Source: Eretmocerus hayati (lineage: Eukaryota; Arthropoda; Insecta; Hymenoptera; Aphelinidae). Taken from it: DNA of 64,000 nucleotides. The stretch lies in NCBI GenBank assembly GCA_029851415.1, contig CM056741.1, positions 145,316,522 through 145,380,521 on the forward strand. Direction: 5' to 3'. A program made the position numbers and the translations under genes. This document shows, in pieces, positions 46,995 to 59,600 of this stretch. A model generated the notes under the pieces. It saw nothing but the letters and a program-made list of their open reading frames with translations, had not been told where the DNA came from and did not search any database. Position 1 is the first letter of the stretch, and each line of letters opens with the position of its first letter.

Positions 46995-47831
46995 AGGTCA
47001 GTGTACCCAACTTGCCCCCATTAAGCCATTTTCTTAATAATTCTGGCTAATCTCAATATTTTCCAACGTACTTTAACTCATTTTGAAGCTTGTCTCAAGA
47101 CCTTTAAAATGAGCTAAAATACGTTCAATTTGGATGAAGTGGAGCCGAACTGTTTGAATTCTCCCAAAAGGTGATTTTTGAGAGTTTACAAAAGTGTGTA
47201 CCCAACTTGCCCCCATCATTTAAAACAATGTAAATCGGCGATGAAGTGAAGAGAATCGCTTTGATCCGTTTTGATCACCGTGCAGCGACAATTATAGCTT
47301 TTAGCTGGCCCAAGACATCGTTTCCGACCTATTTTGACGTGATAAACACGTTCTGAGTAGTGGTAAAAAAACCATACTGCACGCCTTTCCGAGATAACCA
47401 TATGGGGGCATGTTGGGTACACTCCCATGTCGGCCTTCTTGATTCTCAAACCATCTTCGTGTTTTGTACATAAAATCGCTCCAAATCAGAGTTCTGCAAC
47501 CCTGAAGAACGGATTTTGATGGTCTTGAGACAAGGAATCGAATGCGCTAAGGTACGTCAAGATTGGTCGAATAAAAATAAATTGGCACCGGTTTTAGTGA
47601 ACGCGATTTCCTCGGTGATTTCTTAGCCGTGCAAACACGAAAAATGGAAAACTCACTTTATATTTTCTGCAGAACGCAGAAATGATCCGGGGTCGTTGAA
47701 AACTACGTATTTTCTCATATTTTAAGATAACAAACGTAAAAAAAAATTGCGGGAAGATCAACGAGCGCCCATTCCTGAGATCGGCATATGGGGGCAAGTT
47801 GGGTACAGAGGCAAGTTGGGTACACTTACCT
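46995..47831. mobile_element. TA-flanked element with reiterated GGGGGCAAGTTGGGTACA motif
   Basis: The left end is AGGTCAGTGTACCCAACTTG; the right end inverted is AGGTAAGTGTACCCAACTTG. TA lies at 46993-46994 and 47832-47833. The motif TGTACCCAACTTGCCCCCAT or its complement occurs five times (near 47003, 47200, 47402, 47788 and 47808). It is noncoding, 837 bp. A degenerate copy lies at 11222-12175. Confidence 0.75.
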
Positions 47832-47833
47832 TA

Positions 47834-49489
47834 TATATGTATCTTGTATTATGACATTCCGTAATCAAGGAAATTCAAAAAAGGTATGTGCTCTATGTGA
47901 CCATCAAAGCTAACAGAGTAATGAAATAATGGCTCTGAAACCTATTCGAATTATCAAGTTTTCAGAGATGAAAAGCATATATGCCTGATGATACTGGTAT
48001 GCATGTACATTGCGACATTGATTGAGACGAAAGTTTAACGTGAAGAACTTTCGGATATTTACCGAGACGATCAGCCCACTAACACGATAATCCGAACAAC
48101 GCGCTGAGGAAAATATTCTCATCTCGTTGTCTAGTGGAAAGCGCCTATAGTAGAACACCCATAGACATAGTATGGCAACACCCAATTCACATGGATTTTT
48201 AACCGCAAAAAGTCGACCAATCATCTGAGTAAAATTTTCCCAGTGTTCTTTGATACCACATATTTTAAATTGATGCCCTGCCACACCCTTAAGATACATA
48301 AATCAAAAGTAAAAATCATGAAAAGTATGAGCTTATAATCAACCTTTAGAGGCTGCTCCTCTGTAGGAGCTCTTCTCGAAAATGATGAAGCCAATAGTGG
48401 AACAAGAGTCTGACCTCGACAGGAACAGGTTTCATTTTCACCACATTGAAAAACCACCCGAGAATCGATTTTATTCGGTCACGCGTCATTTATTCAATAC
48501 AGACCAGCATAAATAAACCACCAATTATCCACCAAGTATTTTCAGTATGACTCCAAAGCGTTGATCCACTATAGGAGACTTTTGGCGTTCCAATGAGGGG
48601 GCACCGAGCTCAGGATTAGTTGTTCCACTACAGGAGACAACGGATCCTTTCGTGAACATTCAATTATTCTCATTTTATACAAGTATAAATCAACGTGTAA
48701 AACCATTTTTTCAAAATATGCAGAGAGAGAGAGAGAGAGTATATCTATAAGCAGATGCGTTACTTTCAATTCGCGAACAACTCAAATTTTATTCGAAAAA
48801 TGCAAGCTACTGATTAGCACTCATTTTTTGTTCCACTACCACGGCGACTTTACGATAAGGTTAAAGCACCAATAGTGGAACAACGTATTTTATACTGAAA
48901 TTTGGCGTCTATGGAACAAGGATCTTCTTCGCAAAAAAACGGACCAATCGTCAAATAAAAAGTATTGACATGCTCTCGAGCATGCTGTTCCGAGTGCTCT
49001 TTATTGTAGTGCAACTTGAGCTCATGCATTGCGATACGTATTATGAGAAGCTGTTTAGCTCCACAAGAACCGTGAATAAATATATGGTGCCTCAACCACC
49101 CTCCATTGGGGTGTGTTCCACTTCAGCTTCCACCCCTGAAAAATGGGACCAATGGTGGAACAAATCGCGATTTGGTGAAATCCAGCTTTGTAAACGACGA
49201 AGCTAATGAATAATAATCTTTTCGATTACATACGTGATGGATTCGAGTAATTTAATTACCTGTCAAGGCATAATTGAGTGATTCATGACATAGTGGACCA
49301 AATCCACTTTTTAGTGAGAAAATTATTCTAAAACTTCTCCGCGTTTTGGCGGATTTGAATATTTATCCTTTGCAGACGATTTTTTCCTTCTTTTCTATCA
49401 TATTCTTCGACTCAAAGAATGATTCCCGAAAGGCTTCTATTCATGATTAATATGTGTGGGAGACCACAGAATGAATAACTCTATAACCC
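47834..49489. repeat. cluster of AATAGTGGAACAA motifs, probable DNA element
   Basis: The word TAGTGGAACA or its complement TGTTCCACTA recurs, with variants, at about 48385, 48568, 48622, 48832, 48878, 49112, 49150 and 49292. The layout resembles the TA-flanked motif-repeat elements, but I could not define terminal repeats. No gene is present. Confidence 0.45.
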
Positions 49490-50012
49490 ACGAAGGCGAA
49501 TTAACTCGCAAATGCCCGGATCCTCGGACCAAGAGTTCTGTTGGGGCAGAAAATCAACCCCAAAACCCAGGAGAACAATCAAACCCGCAAATAACCGACT
49601 GCCCCGACCAACAATTATGTCAAGGGGAGGAAATCAAACCCAGAACCCAGGGGGGTGGAAGTTATGCCGAGGAAACGCTCGGACCGAAAGCTCTGTCGGA
49701 GGAGGAATTCACTTCAAAACCAAGGAAGGCAAATTAACCGGCAAATGCTCGGACGCTGCGGATCTTGCTCATCGTGGAATATAGCACAGTCTAATAATCA
49801 TCCGGCAGACCTTACGCATGTTAATTTCAGAAAACTGATACAGATTAAACGCTTTGCAAAATTTTCGGACCGAGCATCCACTTATTTGCGTTTTGGAAAG
49901 CCTTTGGATTGAAAAATCAATTGTTCTCCCGACACAACTTTCGGTCCGAGCGTCCGAGCATTTGCGAGTTAATTCGCCTGCCTAGGTTTTGAAGTGACCA
50001 CCCCCCCCCCCC
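49490..50012. repeat. units of GCAAATGCTCGGACCGAAAG in both orientations
   Basis: The unit CACTTCAAAACC..AGGCGAATTAACTCGCAAATG..TCGGACCGAAAG occurs directly near 49493 and 49708 and inverted near 49940-49996. The ends therefore pair as a hairpin. A 12-base C run closes it at 50001-50012. The overlapping open frames of 85-93 codons read through the repeats and show no family motif. Probably a non-autonomous DNA element. Confidence 0.5.
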
Positions 50013-53000
50013 ACCTTGACATATGACTGTTGCAGGCATGTCCTGGTGCAGCGTTATGAACATCAATGCTATAATTAATTAAACAATTATTATGACGGAG
50101 ATACATTACTGCGAAGTGACTGAAATAATTGTCGCATTGTTAATCAAACGAAAATATTTAGTGGCTAACTCCGCTATTACCTACGCGCGTCTTTCACTAA
50201 GGTCTTTCATCAAACTATTTAGAGCCAACTAATAGAGGCATGATGTCACGATTTTGTAGAACATGTTTCCCACCCGTGAAAAAATGGTTGTCGCATGATC
50301 ATGCATGATGGCGTGCCGCTGCTGGTGTACGATTATACATGACCGCGTACAGAAAATGGTGGTATGTAGTCATGCATGTTTCATGCATGAATCGTGCATG
50401 ATCATGCACCATATGATATTGCAAATTTTGGGATTAGGTGCTATTTTCAGTGTATAGAAAAAGATCTTGCATTGGAAATTAAAAATGTGACAGGGAAAAC
50501 CCTACAATCTTACTGTTTCATCACTATTCGGTTCCAGTCCTGCGAGTCAATCAAAAATTGTGATGATCAAAAAAGCTCCGCCATTCTAGGACTCAAACGA
50601 TGTCGAAGCATTGAACGGTATTCCGGGAGGATACTTCATCTCTCTTACGGTGGTTTTGAACTATACGTTCTTAATCGATCGACATAGGGAACCTCGAGGG
50701 GAACCCAAACCTGTGCGATGTGTTTCTGTGCACTTACAGAATCATTTCCTGAAAAGAATCAAGATCGCATTGTGGGGCGTTTTGAAAAAAGTAAAAAGAA
50801 TGTGATTTTATGATGATTTTCTGTCGTAATCTCTTTATGACTTGAAAGCAACAGACTTTTTTCAAGAATGTTAGAAGTAATTTCTCAGATTTTTTAAAAA
50901 TCTACAGAAAAATTTCTTTAATTTTTCGCGGAAAATGCATTCCGGTGGAGATATTTGAGGATGATTCTCGAAAATCCATTCCTAAATTCGTTTTAGCTCT
51001 ATAACTCTAATAGAACATGTTTTATCGAAAAATATGTACAGCAACTTTTTGTAGATCTTCAAGAAATAAACAAAGAAAATCCAGTAACTTTCTCTCGTAA
51101 AACGCATGTTGCTTTATTCGAGGATTTTTCGTCAATATACTCCCTTTACCAATAGAGATGAAAATATGAATCTCGACGAAAAATCTTCAAATAGCGCAAA
51201 CGAGATGCGTTTCACGAGGAAAAGTTACTGAACTTCCTCTGTTACCTTTTTTAAGACCAACAAAAAGTTGCTGTACACATTTTTCGATAGAACATGTTCT
51301 ATTAGAGTTACACTACCGGTCGAAAATTTAAGCTCACCCAAATATTTTTTTTTCAATTTTGTGAGTTGAACTACTCGGCTCTATTTGACTGTAGAGGACT
51401 CTTCCGGAGCTCATTTTGAAGGTTTTCTTCGCGTATTTCAAGATGGCATTATTCATTTTATCCGTACGGATCGGGATCTTTCCAATCTGAGCTTGGAAAA
51501 GTGTCGATTTCAACGATTTTTGAGTGAATCTTTTGGCTCGTGCCAATTTGAGCCACATGAATGTTCCAATATGGGAGTTGTGGGATACTAAAGTATAATT
51601 CTAGAGCTTCAAAATCCGTTCTTGAACGTCCCTCTACGCCACTTCCAGTAGTCCGAGCTATGACACTTTCTCTGAAGGAAGATTTTTCGCAAAAATTAGC
51701 ACCTGGATTCAAAAATGACGAGAAAATTCACTTTTTGGGGCATATTTCAAAGGTTTCTCGTTTTCTCAATCAAGATATAAATAAAAGATGACAGAAATGA
51801 TGATTATACTTCATAAATACGCTGCTAAAAGAGATTAGCAGAAAGCTTTCTCTTAGCGATATCTGCGATAACTTAGCAAGAATGTAATTTTTCGAGTGTT
51901 AATTTTTCATTCACTCTTCTAAACATCTTCTTGAAGCGACTTTGACTTTGAGTGGATGAAATTCGTTTTCAACCAATTGATGTAGAGTGATGGGGAAATA
52001 TATCTCTAATTAATTGAGAGGCGCATAGATTAATTGTGGGAGGAGATATGAGAATAAGAGGAAATTTAGATGGGATTTTGTCGACTTACTTTTACGAGAT
52101 TGCCTCTTAAGGGAATCTACATGATCTAGAACAGGGTTCTTTTGGGCAAGATATATCATTTGGTTGATTGGTGTAAAAATGATCAAAATGGAATTTTCTG
52201 TAGAATTGATGATTTTTCGAGGATAAATTGAATTTAAATCACATTCCAAACAATTTAGAAAATTTCGGTATCAACCAATTGATCCAAGATGCTGAAAAAG
52301 TATCTCTCTGGTTCATTAACAGGTGTATAGATTAGTTGAAGAAGGAGATATGAGACCTCTTTGGGTAAATATTTATGCCTAGGTTGAAACGAAATTTCGA
52401 TAAAATTGGATTGAGGATGATTGAAATGACGATTTTGGTCGAAAAAATTCAGTTTTTGTGGAAAAAAACTTCAATTTAATAACGATTTAATAGTTGAGCT
52501 GAAATTCGGTATGAACCAATTAATGAAAAATGATGGTAAACTATCGTTTTAGGTAGATGAAAATTTGGTAAATTACTTGTAAAGGGTGATAAGGGAGAAA
52601 AATGGATAAACGGAACAAACGTTTTATTACTTTTTGAGTTATTTTTCCAAGGAAGATTGTTAGCTGAAATTAGGGAATCTAAACTATATTCTTCTCAACA
52701 ATATGTATCGATTGGTTGAGAAGAAATTTTGATAAAATTGGTTCGAGGATGAATAAAACCACGATTTTGGTGGAAATTTCAGTTTTTGTGGAAAGAAACT
52801 TCATTTTAATTGTGATTTACAAGTTGAACTGAAATTCCATTTTAACCAACTCATGAATAATGTTCGAGAAATGTGCATTTAGGTCGATGGAAGTTTGGCA
52901 AATGTGTGTAAAGGAAGATAGAGGAGAAAATTGAATATTGGAAAAAAAGGTTTTATTATTTTTTGAGTTCTTTTTTTGAGGGAGCTTGTTAGTGGAAATT

Positions 53001-53083
53001 GGGGAATCTAAACTATATTTTTCTCACCGTCGTGAGAAAATTTCTTACCGTTTGGTTGAGATGGAAATTCGATAATAGTACAT

Positions 53084-53715
53084 TATTGCCCTGGGCGCGT
53101 TCGCCCAGGGGCCTTATTCTAATACATTTTTCCCGCGACGAGGTGTGAGAAAACCCAGCACTTCCAATTTCCGCCTAGTTTACATTTAGTAAACAAACTA
53201 GTTTGTAGCATTCATTGTCACGAAAATAGCATCAGGATATACTTGATAGTGTATCCTTCCGAACCCTCAAACATTTTTTAACATCACACAATTCTAAAAT
53301 TGGTCCAGAAGTCATCTCGACAAGAAATTGGATCACTTTTCGATCACAATCAAAGTGACAGGTTAGTAAGCGGGAATGTCGTGGTCTAAAAATGATTCAA
53401 TCTCATGTTAAGATGACTTTTTGGTCAATCTTAGAATTGTGTGGTGCTAAAAAATGTTTGAGGGTTCGGAAGGATACGCCATTAAATATATCCTGATGAT
53501 ATTTTCATAGCAATGAATGCTACAAACTAGTTTGTTTACTAAATGTAAACTAGGCGGAAATATGGAAGTGCTGGGTTTTCTCCCACCCCGTCGCGGGAAA
53601 AATGTATTAGAATAAGGCCCCAGTTCGGGCGCTAGGACAGTTTATTTCCCGAGCGAAGCGAGGGAAATAAGTCCTCCACGCCCGAAATGGGCCTGCGAGC
53701 ACAGGGCAAAAATGA
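53084..53715. mobile_element. fold-back element with ~200 bp arms inside element H
   Basis: The left arm 53109 to about 53310 (GGCCTTATTCTAATACATTT, TTAGTAAACAAACTAGTTTG, TCCTTCCGAACCCTCAAACA) is repeated inverted at about 53400-53621. Outside the arms, ATTGCCCTG on the left and CAGGGCAAAAATGAT on the right look like inverted termini, with a GAGCGAAGCGAGG hairpin at about 53650. No protein is encoded. Confidence 0.65.
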
Positions 53716-54569
53716 TTTTTCATCATGAGAATCCTAAAACCGCATTTGAATGCGGCATTTTTAGGTTAGAATGATGAAAAATTGGTTTAAGGGCTATTAA
53801 AATGAAGACTTTGGTGAGAATTTCAATTTTTTCCAAAATATCGAGGTTTAAAGGGATTAAATGGAATTTCGGTATTAACCAATCGATAGATCTTGCAGAA
53901 AAAATAATAGTTTAGGTTATTGAAATTGAGATAAATGAGTCATAAAGAAAGGTAGGAGGGAAAAATTAATATTCAGAAAAATTTTCGATCATTTTTGAGT
54001 TATTCTTTAGAGGAAGTTTTTCAGAGGGATTTGGGCCATCTAGTCTGAGGTTTTTTGGATAACATCTATTGTTTGGTTGAGACAAAATTTGGATGCAGTG
54101 GATTTAAAAAGGGTCTAAATGACATTTTTGGTGAAAATTTTGATTTTTTCGAAAATTTGAGATCTGTAAAGATTGAATAAAATTTCTGTATTAACCAATC
54201 GATAGATCATGCAAAAAAATCATAGTTTAGTTGACTCAATTCGTGGTGAGGCCGTGTTAGAAAAAGATATTTATGTATTAAAAGTCGAAATTTGAACACT
54301 TTTGCTTGAAAAAGCCCATGGATCAAATTTGACTCGGAGCCGTAAGCTGCCAAATCACTGGGCTCTCAAAAATTGTATTCTGTAAAACTTGTAGAAAGCC
54401 AAAATTTGATAAGGTGAACAGTAAAAGAGAAAGCGTGTCCGGTACAAAACAAGAAACACACACACACACATACGAACACGGACACAAAGGGGTGCAAAAA
54501 TAAGTCTCTGGGAGATTTGGAAGGCTATTAGGAAGAAAAGTGTTACCTACAATTGATAGATTTCGGCGA

Positions 54570-56062
54570 TAGATAGATAGATTTCGCTCTTTCAATTTGG
54601 CAAGTAGATTCTTACTGAAAACTTTTGCAGACAGCTGTCACCCTTTACCTGATAAACTCTCGAATTTGAATTACTTGGTTTCTCGCAGGGATTCATTCAG
54701 AATTGATTCCAAATTCACTCTCCTCAAAGCATATAGATCCATTTCTCATTACAAAAACAAAGTGTACTCTTCCGCAATCGCTACTCCTTTTAACTTTGAT
54801 TTTAGTACCATAATATATTCCCCAAATGTTGATATTGATTCAGGACATGTAATAAAACATTCAGATTCCCCCAATGCCAAATTCCTTGAAATATTCAATG
54901 AAAACCTTTCAAATGGATTCAATCTCTACACAGATGCCTCCAAAAATACCTCAGGCTCTTACGTTGGTTTTGCTGTATTTTCCTCAGATTGGGAAAAAGA
55001 TCTAGTAATTCAAAAAAAAATCACCAGCTATGCATCTATTTTCACTGCAGAGGCTTTTGCCATTAAATATGCAGTACAGTTTGCTCTAGATAACAATCTT
55101 TCTCCAACATACATTTACACAGACTCAGAGAGTGTTATAGACTCTCTTATCTCCAATCCCTTTGTTACAAATATATCCCACATTTCACTTGAAATCAAGA
55201 AACTCTTATCATCAGCCAATTCCAGATCTATAATCATCAAGCTGATTTGGGTCCCTTCTCACCTAGGAATATCAGGGAATGAAAAAGCTGACCTACTAGC
55301 AAAGGAAGCCAGAAAACTCAGCACTCTGACAAACTATGTCATTCCTCAGTCTGATTTCCACCAACGAATTTCTGAAATGACTTTGGAAAGGTTCCACTCT
55401 CACATTGAAAATATTGCCACTAATACTGGAATTTACTACTTTAACAACTTTTATAACAATAAGAAATCCAAACCTTGGTTTCGAAAGAATTCTCTTTCCA
55501 GATATCATATTGTTTCAATTAATAGACTTAGAGCTAATCATTATTCCCTTGCTTCAAGCCTTCACAGAAAGAATTTAGTCGCCTCTCCAGACTGTCCAAC
55601 ATGTCCCATGATAGACGAAAACATCAATCATGTTCTATGGCATTGTCCAAAATATTTCAATGAAAGGGTCAAATTGAGGAACTGCCTCATCAAGTACAAA
55701 TTTCCTCAACCTTTTGAAGTTGAAGAAATTCTAAAACAGCCCAATAAACCACCTTGCATTTTTCTCACTAATTTTCTCAAATCATGCTCTCTAGAAGTCT
55801 AATTACGAATTTTTATATTTGATAGCATCATCCTCATACTCATTCATTCCTACACCTCTACTTTTTATTTCCTTGCTTCCTTTCCTTTATACCCTTCCAT
55901 ACATTGGATGGAGCAGTCAGGATTGGAAGCAGACAAGAACTACGATCAAAACAAACTATACTGAACTGCCATCTACATGATACTTGTGTAATGGCTAAAG
56001 TCACATCTGCCAGTATGAGCAGAAAGATATAGCCAAGTAAAGAGAAGAAGAGAAGAAGAAGA
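54570..56062 (+). mobile_element. 5'-truncated non-LTR retrotransposon (RNase H-bearing, I/Jockey-like)
   Basis: A 12 bp duplication AGATTTCGGCGA flanks the insert (54558-54569 and 56063-56074). The body ends in a (GAA)n tail (about 56041-56062), as typical for such elements. Sequence 5' of the RNase H region is missing. The uninterrupted relative in element H copy 2 near 27740 shows the empty site. The 5' junction carries a short GATA repeat. Confidence 0.85.
54597..55802 (+). CDS. ORF2 C-terminal fragment: RNase H domain and zinc-knuckle end of a non-LTR element
   Basis: About 400 codons open without an ATG start, because the element is truncated. RNase H catalytic residues are visible: LYTDASKN, FTAEAFAIKYAV, IYTDSESVID and WVPSHLGISGNEKADLLA. 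The C-terminus has CPTCPMIDENINHVLWHC, a CX2C-X8-H-X4-C finger found at the end of I/R1/Jockey-type ORF2. Endonuclease and reverse transcriptase are absent, so it cannot move on its own. The frame is undamaged, which suggests a fairly recent insertion. Confidence 0.85.
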   Translation: MASRFLLKTFADSCHPLPDKLSNLNYLVSRRDSFRIDSKFTLLKAYRSISHYKNKVYSSAIATPFNFDFSTIIYSPNVDIDSGHVIKHSDSPNAKFLEIFNENLSNGFNLYTDASKNTSGSYVGFAVFSSDWEKDLVIQKKITSYASIFTAEAFAIKYAVQFALDNNLSPTYIYTDSESVIDSLISNPFVTNISHISLEIKKLLSSANSRSIIIKLIWVPSHLGISGNEKADLLAKEARKLSTLTNYVIPQSDFHQRISEMTLERFHSHIENIATNTGIYYFNNFYNNKKSKPWFRKNSLSRYHIVSINRLRANHYSLASSLHRKNLVASPDCPTCPMIDENINHVLWHCPKYFNERVKLRNCLIKYKFPQPFEVEEILKQPNKPPCIFLTNFLKSCSLEV

Positions 56063-56134
56063 AGATTTCGGCGAGAGGAAGAGAATGGTCCAAGGCTTTT
56101 TTAGATAAAAGGAATTTTTTCGGAGAGTATGTTG

Positions 56135-56545
56135 TGTTAGAGACACTCCTGTCTCTAAGAATAACTCAGAAGATTCACTCAAATAAAAGTATTTATTCAA
56201 CTAAGTACAGGATCGTTCACGAGCTACCGGCACTTTTGCCACTCAATCAGATACAATTAATTTGGTAACGGCAACTTGCCACTAATTACTATACGGCACA
56301 CTTGCCACTAAACTAGGTACACAACGGCCTTCGCCAAACTCGTCGGCTCCAGGAGCCCTCGATACCCGTTCACCAGGTCACGGCCTTCGCCCGCCGCCCG
56401 TACTTGATCGCGGCCCGCCAAGTTCTCTCGAGCCTCCTCGCGCGCACGCACTCGTCCATCCGGTGGCGCCGCCACTCCATACGCACATACACATACATGT
56501 CGCCCTATACGCATACATATACTTGTGGACATACTCTCTCTAACA
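56135..56545 (-). repeat. 3' LTR of the gypsy element
   Basis: 411 bp, equal in length to the partner LTR. In the minus orientation it starts TGTTAGAGAGAGTATGTCC and ends TCTCTAACA. It is GC-rich in the middle. The plus-strand TTATTTG-type AATAAA complement near 56186 would give the polyadenylation signal. Confidence 0.9.
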
Positions 56546-56602
56546 TTTGGCCATCCTACGCGAGCTTGGTCCTCCAAGCTTCCAGATAGAAGGTATAAAA
56601 AT

Positions 56603-59600
56603 CTAATCGGATACAAAATCATCAAGCTTGCTCGGTTTCTTGCGCTGTCTCAAACTTCTACGTACACCAGTAACATTGCTCGTCGAAACGGCATTCTGTG
56701 CTTGTTCGTCATTATCATTTGCACTTTCATCATCTCCACTCATAACAGAATCATTTTGCACAACAATTTCATCCTCAGATTCAGACTCAGACTCACTATT
56801 ATCCCCATCCTCAATAGGACATCCACGCCAAATTCTCAGCTGACTTACATGCGCTGTTGTCCCCTGTTTTAAATCAACTTTCTTACTCAGACTCTGAACT
56901 CTATACGTATCAGATGGAAGAACTTGAGTGATCACAAGTGGACCCTTGTTCTTGGGTTGCAACTTCGTCGATTCACCGGTTGCTACACGATTTGCCTTCA
57001 TGAAAACTATGTCACCCACTGAAAATTTAACATTTTTAACCCTCGACTTATCGTAACGTTCCTTTGAATTTTGCTGTTCGACCTCGATTTTCTCTCGAAT
57101 CTCGTCTCTAAGTTCACCAGGAATCTTATACTGTTCCGAATCTACCGTCAGATCTCTAGCTAGCCCATCTTTGAAACGCGGAATGTACCCGTATAACATC
57201 TCGAATGGAGTTCGGCCCGTCGTCTTGTTTACGGAAGTATTCAGGTCCCGTTCAATTTTCCCGAGGTTTTTATCCCAATCGAGACCATCAAAATCTATCA
57301 AATTAGCTTTTAAAGCCGGAAGTATCGTTTGGTTCAATCGTTCAACAAGCCCGTTCGCCTGTGGATGACGACTTGAATTGAGCGTGTGCTTAATGCCATT
57401 TTCATTGCAAAATTTCTCAAAAACTTCTGATGCATACGCGACTCCTCGGTCAGTTATAAAACGCACAGGTGCTCCGAATCTATCTACGACTTTCTGCATG
57501 TGACGGACGGTCGTCTTCGCTTTCACATCTTTTACTGCGAAAAGTAGAGCAAATCTAGTCAAGTTACAAATGGCAGCTAATATGTACTTATTCCCAAGTT
57601 TTGACGTAACAAACGGACCAAGATGATCCACATTCATAACTTCAAACGGCCTTTTGCCCGGAGGAATGGGGTGCAGTTCCCCAGCTTGCTTACGGTGCAG
57701 TTCCCCAGCTTGCTTACCCGCCTTATGCTTGGCCAACAAACACTCGACACACGAAGCAATATGTCTTCTGACATAGTTTCTCATCTTTGGAAAATAGTAA
57801 AACTCTCTGATTCTATCCACTGTTTTATCTACCCCAAAATGGCTCGACAGATCGTGATTCTTGATCACTAACGCCTTACGCATTGCACGCGGAACTACAT
57901 AGAAATCTTTGTAATCATTAGGGCCGTCTCCCGTTTTTTCTCGCTTGTAAAGTAACCCATTCTTCAACACAAACTCATGCACTTCACTCTTCTCACGCTT
58001 AGTACGATCGCTTACATTTTTCTCTAATATTTGGATTTTTATTAACAAGTCATCATCAATACGCTGATACATTAAAATTTCATCTTCTCTTACTGTCACA
58101 TTAAACATAGTAGCATCATCAAGACTCACACCACACTCTTCTACTGGCGCTCGTGAGAGAGCATCTACATGTTGCATCTTTTCTCCAGCTCGGTGAATTA
58201 TAGTATAATCAAAATCTGCTATTGATGCTAACCAACGAATGATCTGGGGACTCTTCTGTTTCATGGAATTGATATAAATAAGTGCCTGACAATCCGTAAT
58301 GACTGTAAAGGGTATGCTTATCAACAAATTCCTCAATCTATCTAACGCCCAAACAATGGCCAAAAGTTCCAACTTACTCGAATGATAAGCTTTCTCTACG
58401 TCTGAAGTACGTCGACTTATTGCATAAACAATGTGCATCAATTTATCATTTCCTTCTTGCAAAAGCATGGCACCAAGTCCATCACAGGACGCATCGGTGT
58501 GGATCTCAGTTCTATTAGACTTCGGATTATAATGAGCAAGTATCGGACTTGAACTCAACTTTTCTTTGATTGCTCGGAATGCTTCGTCTTGCCGGTCAGA
58601 CCATACAAAAGTATTATTTTTCTTCAAAAGATCAATGAGTGGGGCAGCTAATTTAGCAAAATTTGGGACAAATCTACGGAAAAAGCTTGCCATCCCGTGG
58701 AAACGGCGTACTTCATGAATATTGCGCGGTGTAGGGAATTCGCGAATTGCAACTATCTTCTTACTGCCCGGCCCAATGCCATCTTTACTTATGCGCAACC
58801 CTAGGTACTCAACTTCTTCTACACCAAAATAGCACTTCTTAAGATTCAATGTCAAATGAGCTTTCTTTAACTCTATCAAAACTATCTCAAATCTTTGCAT
58901 TAATTGAGACCAAATCAAGGCAAAAATACATGCATCATCCACACATATCAACATAATCCTATTGCGCAAATGGCCAAAAACCTTATACATCAATTCAGCA
59001 AAATAAACTGGTGCATTCATCAAACCAAAAATTGATCGTGTAAATTGCCCTCTATCATCAGGCGTCACTACCGCTGTTTTCGCTTTAGCTGCTTCAGATA
59101 ATGGAACTTGTAAAAATCCTTGAGCAAGATCTAGAGTTATGAAAAGACATGCGCCATGAAGAAATTCAAGGCCGTCATCAAATGGGGGAATTGGAAAAAC
59201 TTTACGAACCGTATTATTATTCAGCCTGCGAAAATCTACTACTAACCTGCATGACCCATCAGCCTTTTTAACTAGCATACACGGGCTGCCGTACGGAGAG
59301 TTCGTATCCTCAAATATTTTGGCTTTTCTGTAACCGGCAAAAATTTTCCGCATAGCCTCTCTTTGCTCTGCGCTAGCTTTGTATGCTCGAGAATACACAG
59401 GTTGACTTCCTGGCTTCTCCTCAATATCCATCTCAGTTAAATCGGTACATCTTAATTCACTCTCATCCAGCGCAATACACTCACGATAATCATTAAGCAT
59501 AGCTAAAAGTCCACGAATTTGATCTGGCGTCACATTAGGTCCTACATTCACATCATTCTCTACAATTGGTCTACGTATTGGCTCTTCAGATGGATCTGAA

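Noticed and set aside
49456..49784. Two ~90-codon frames rich in Gln, Pro and Lys
   Set aside because: They read through repeated units of a noncoding element.
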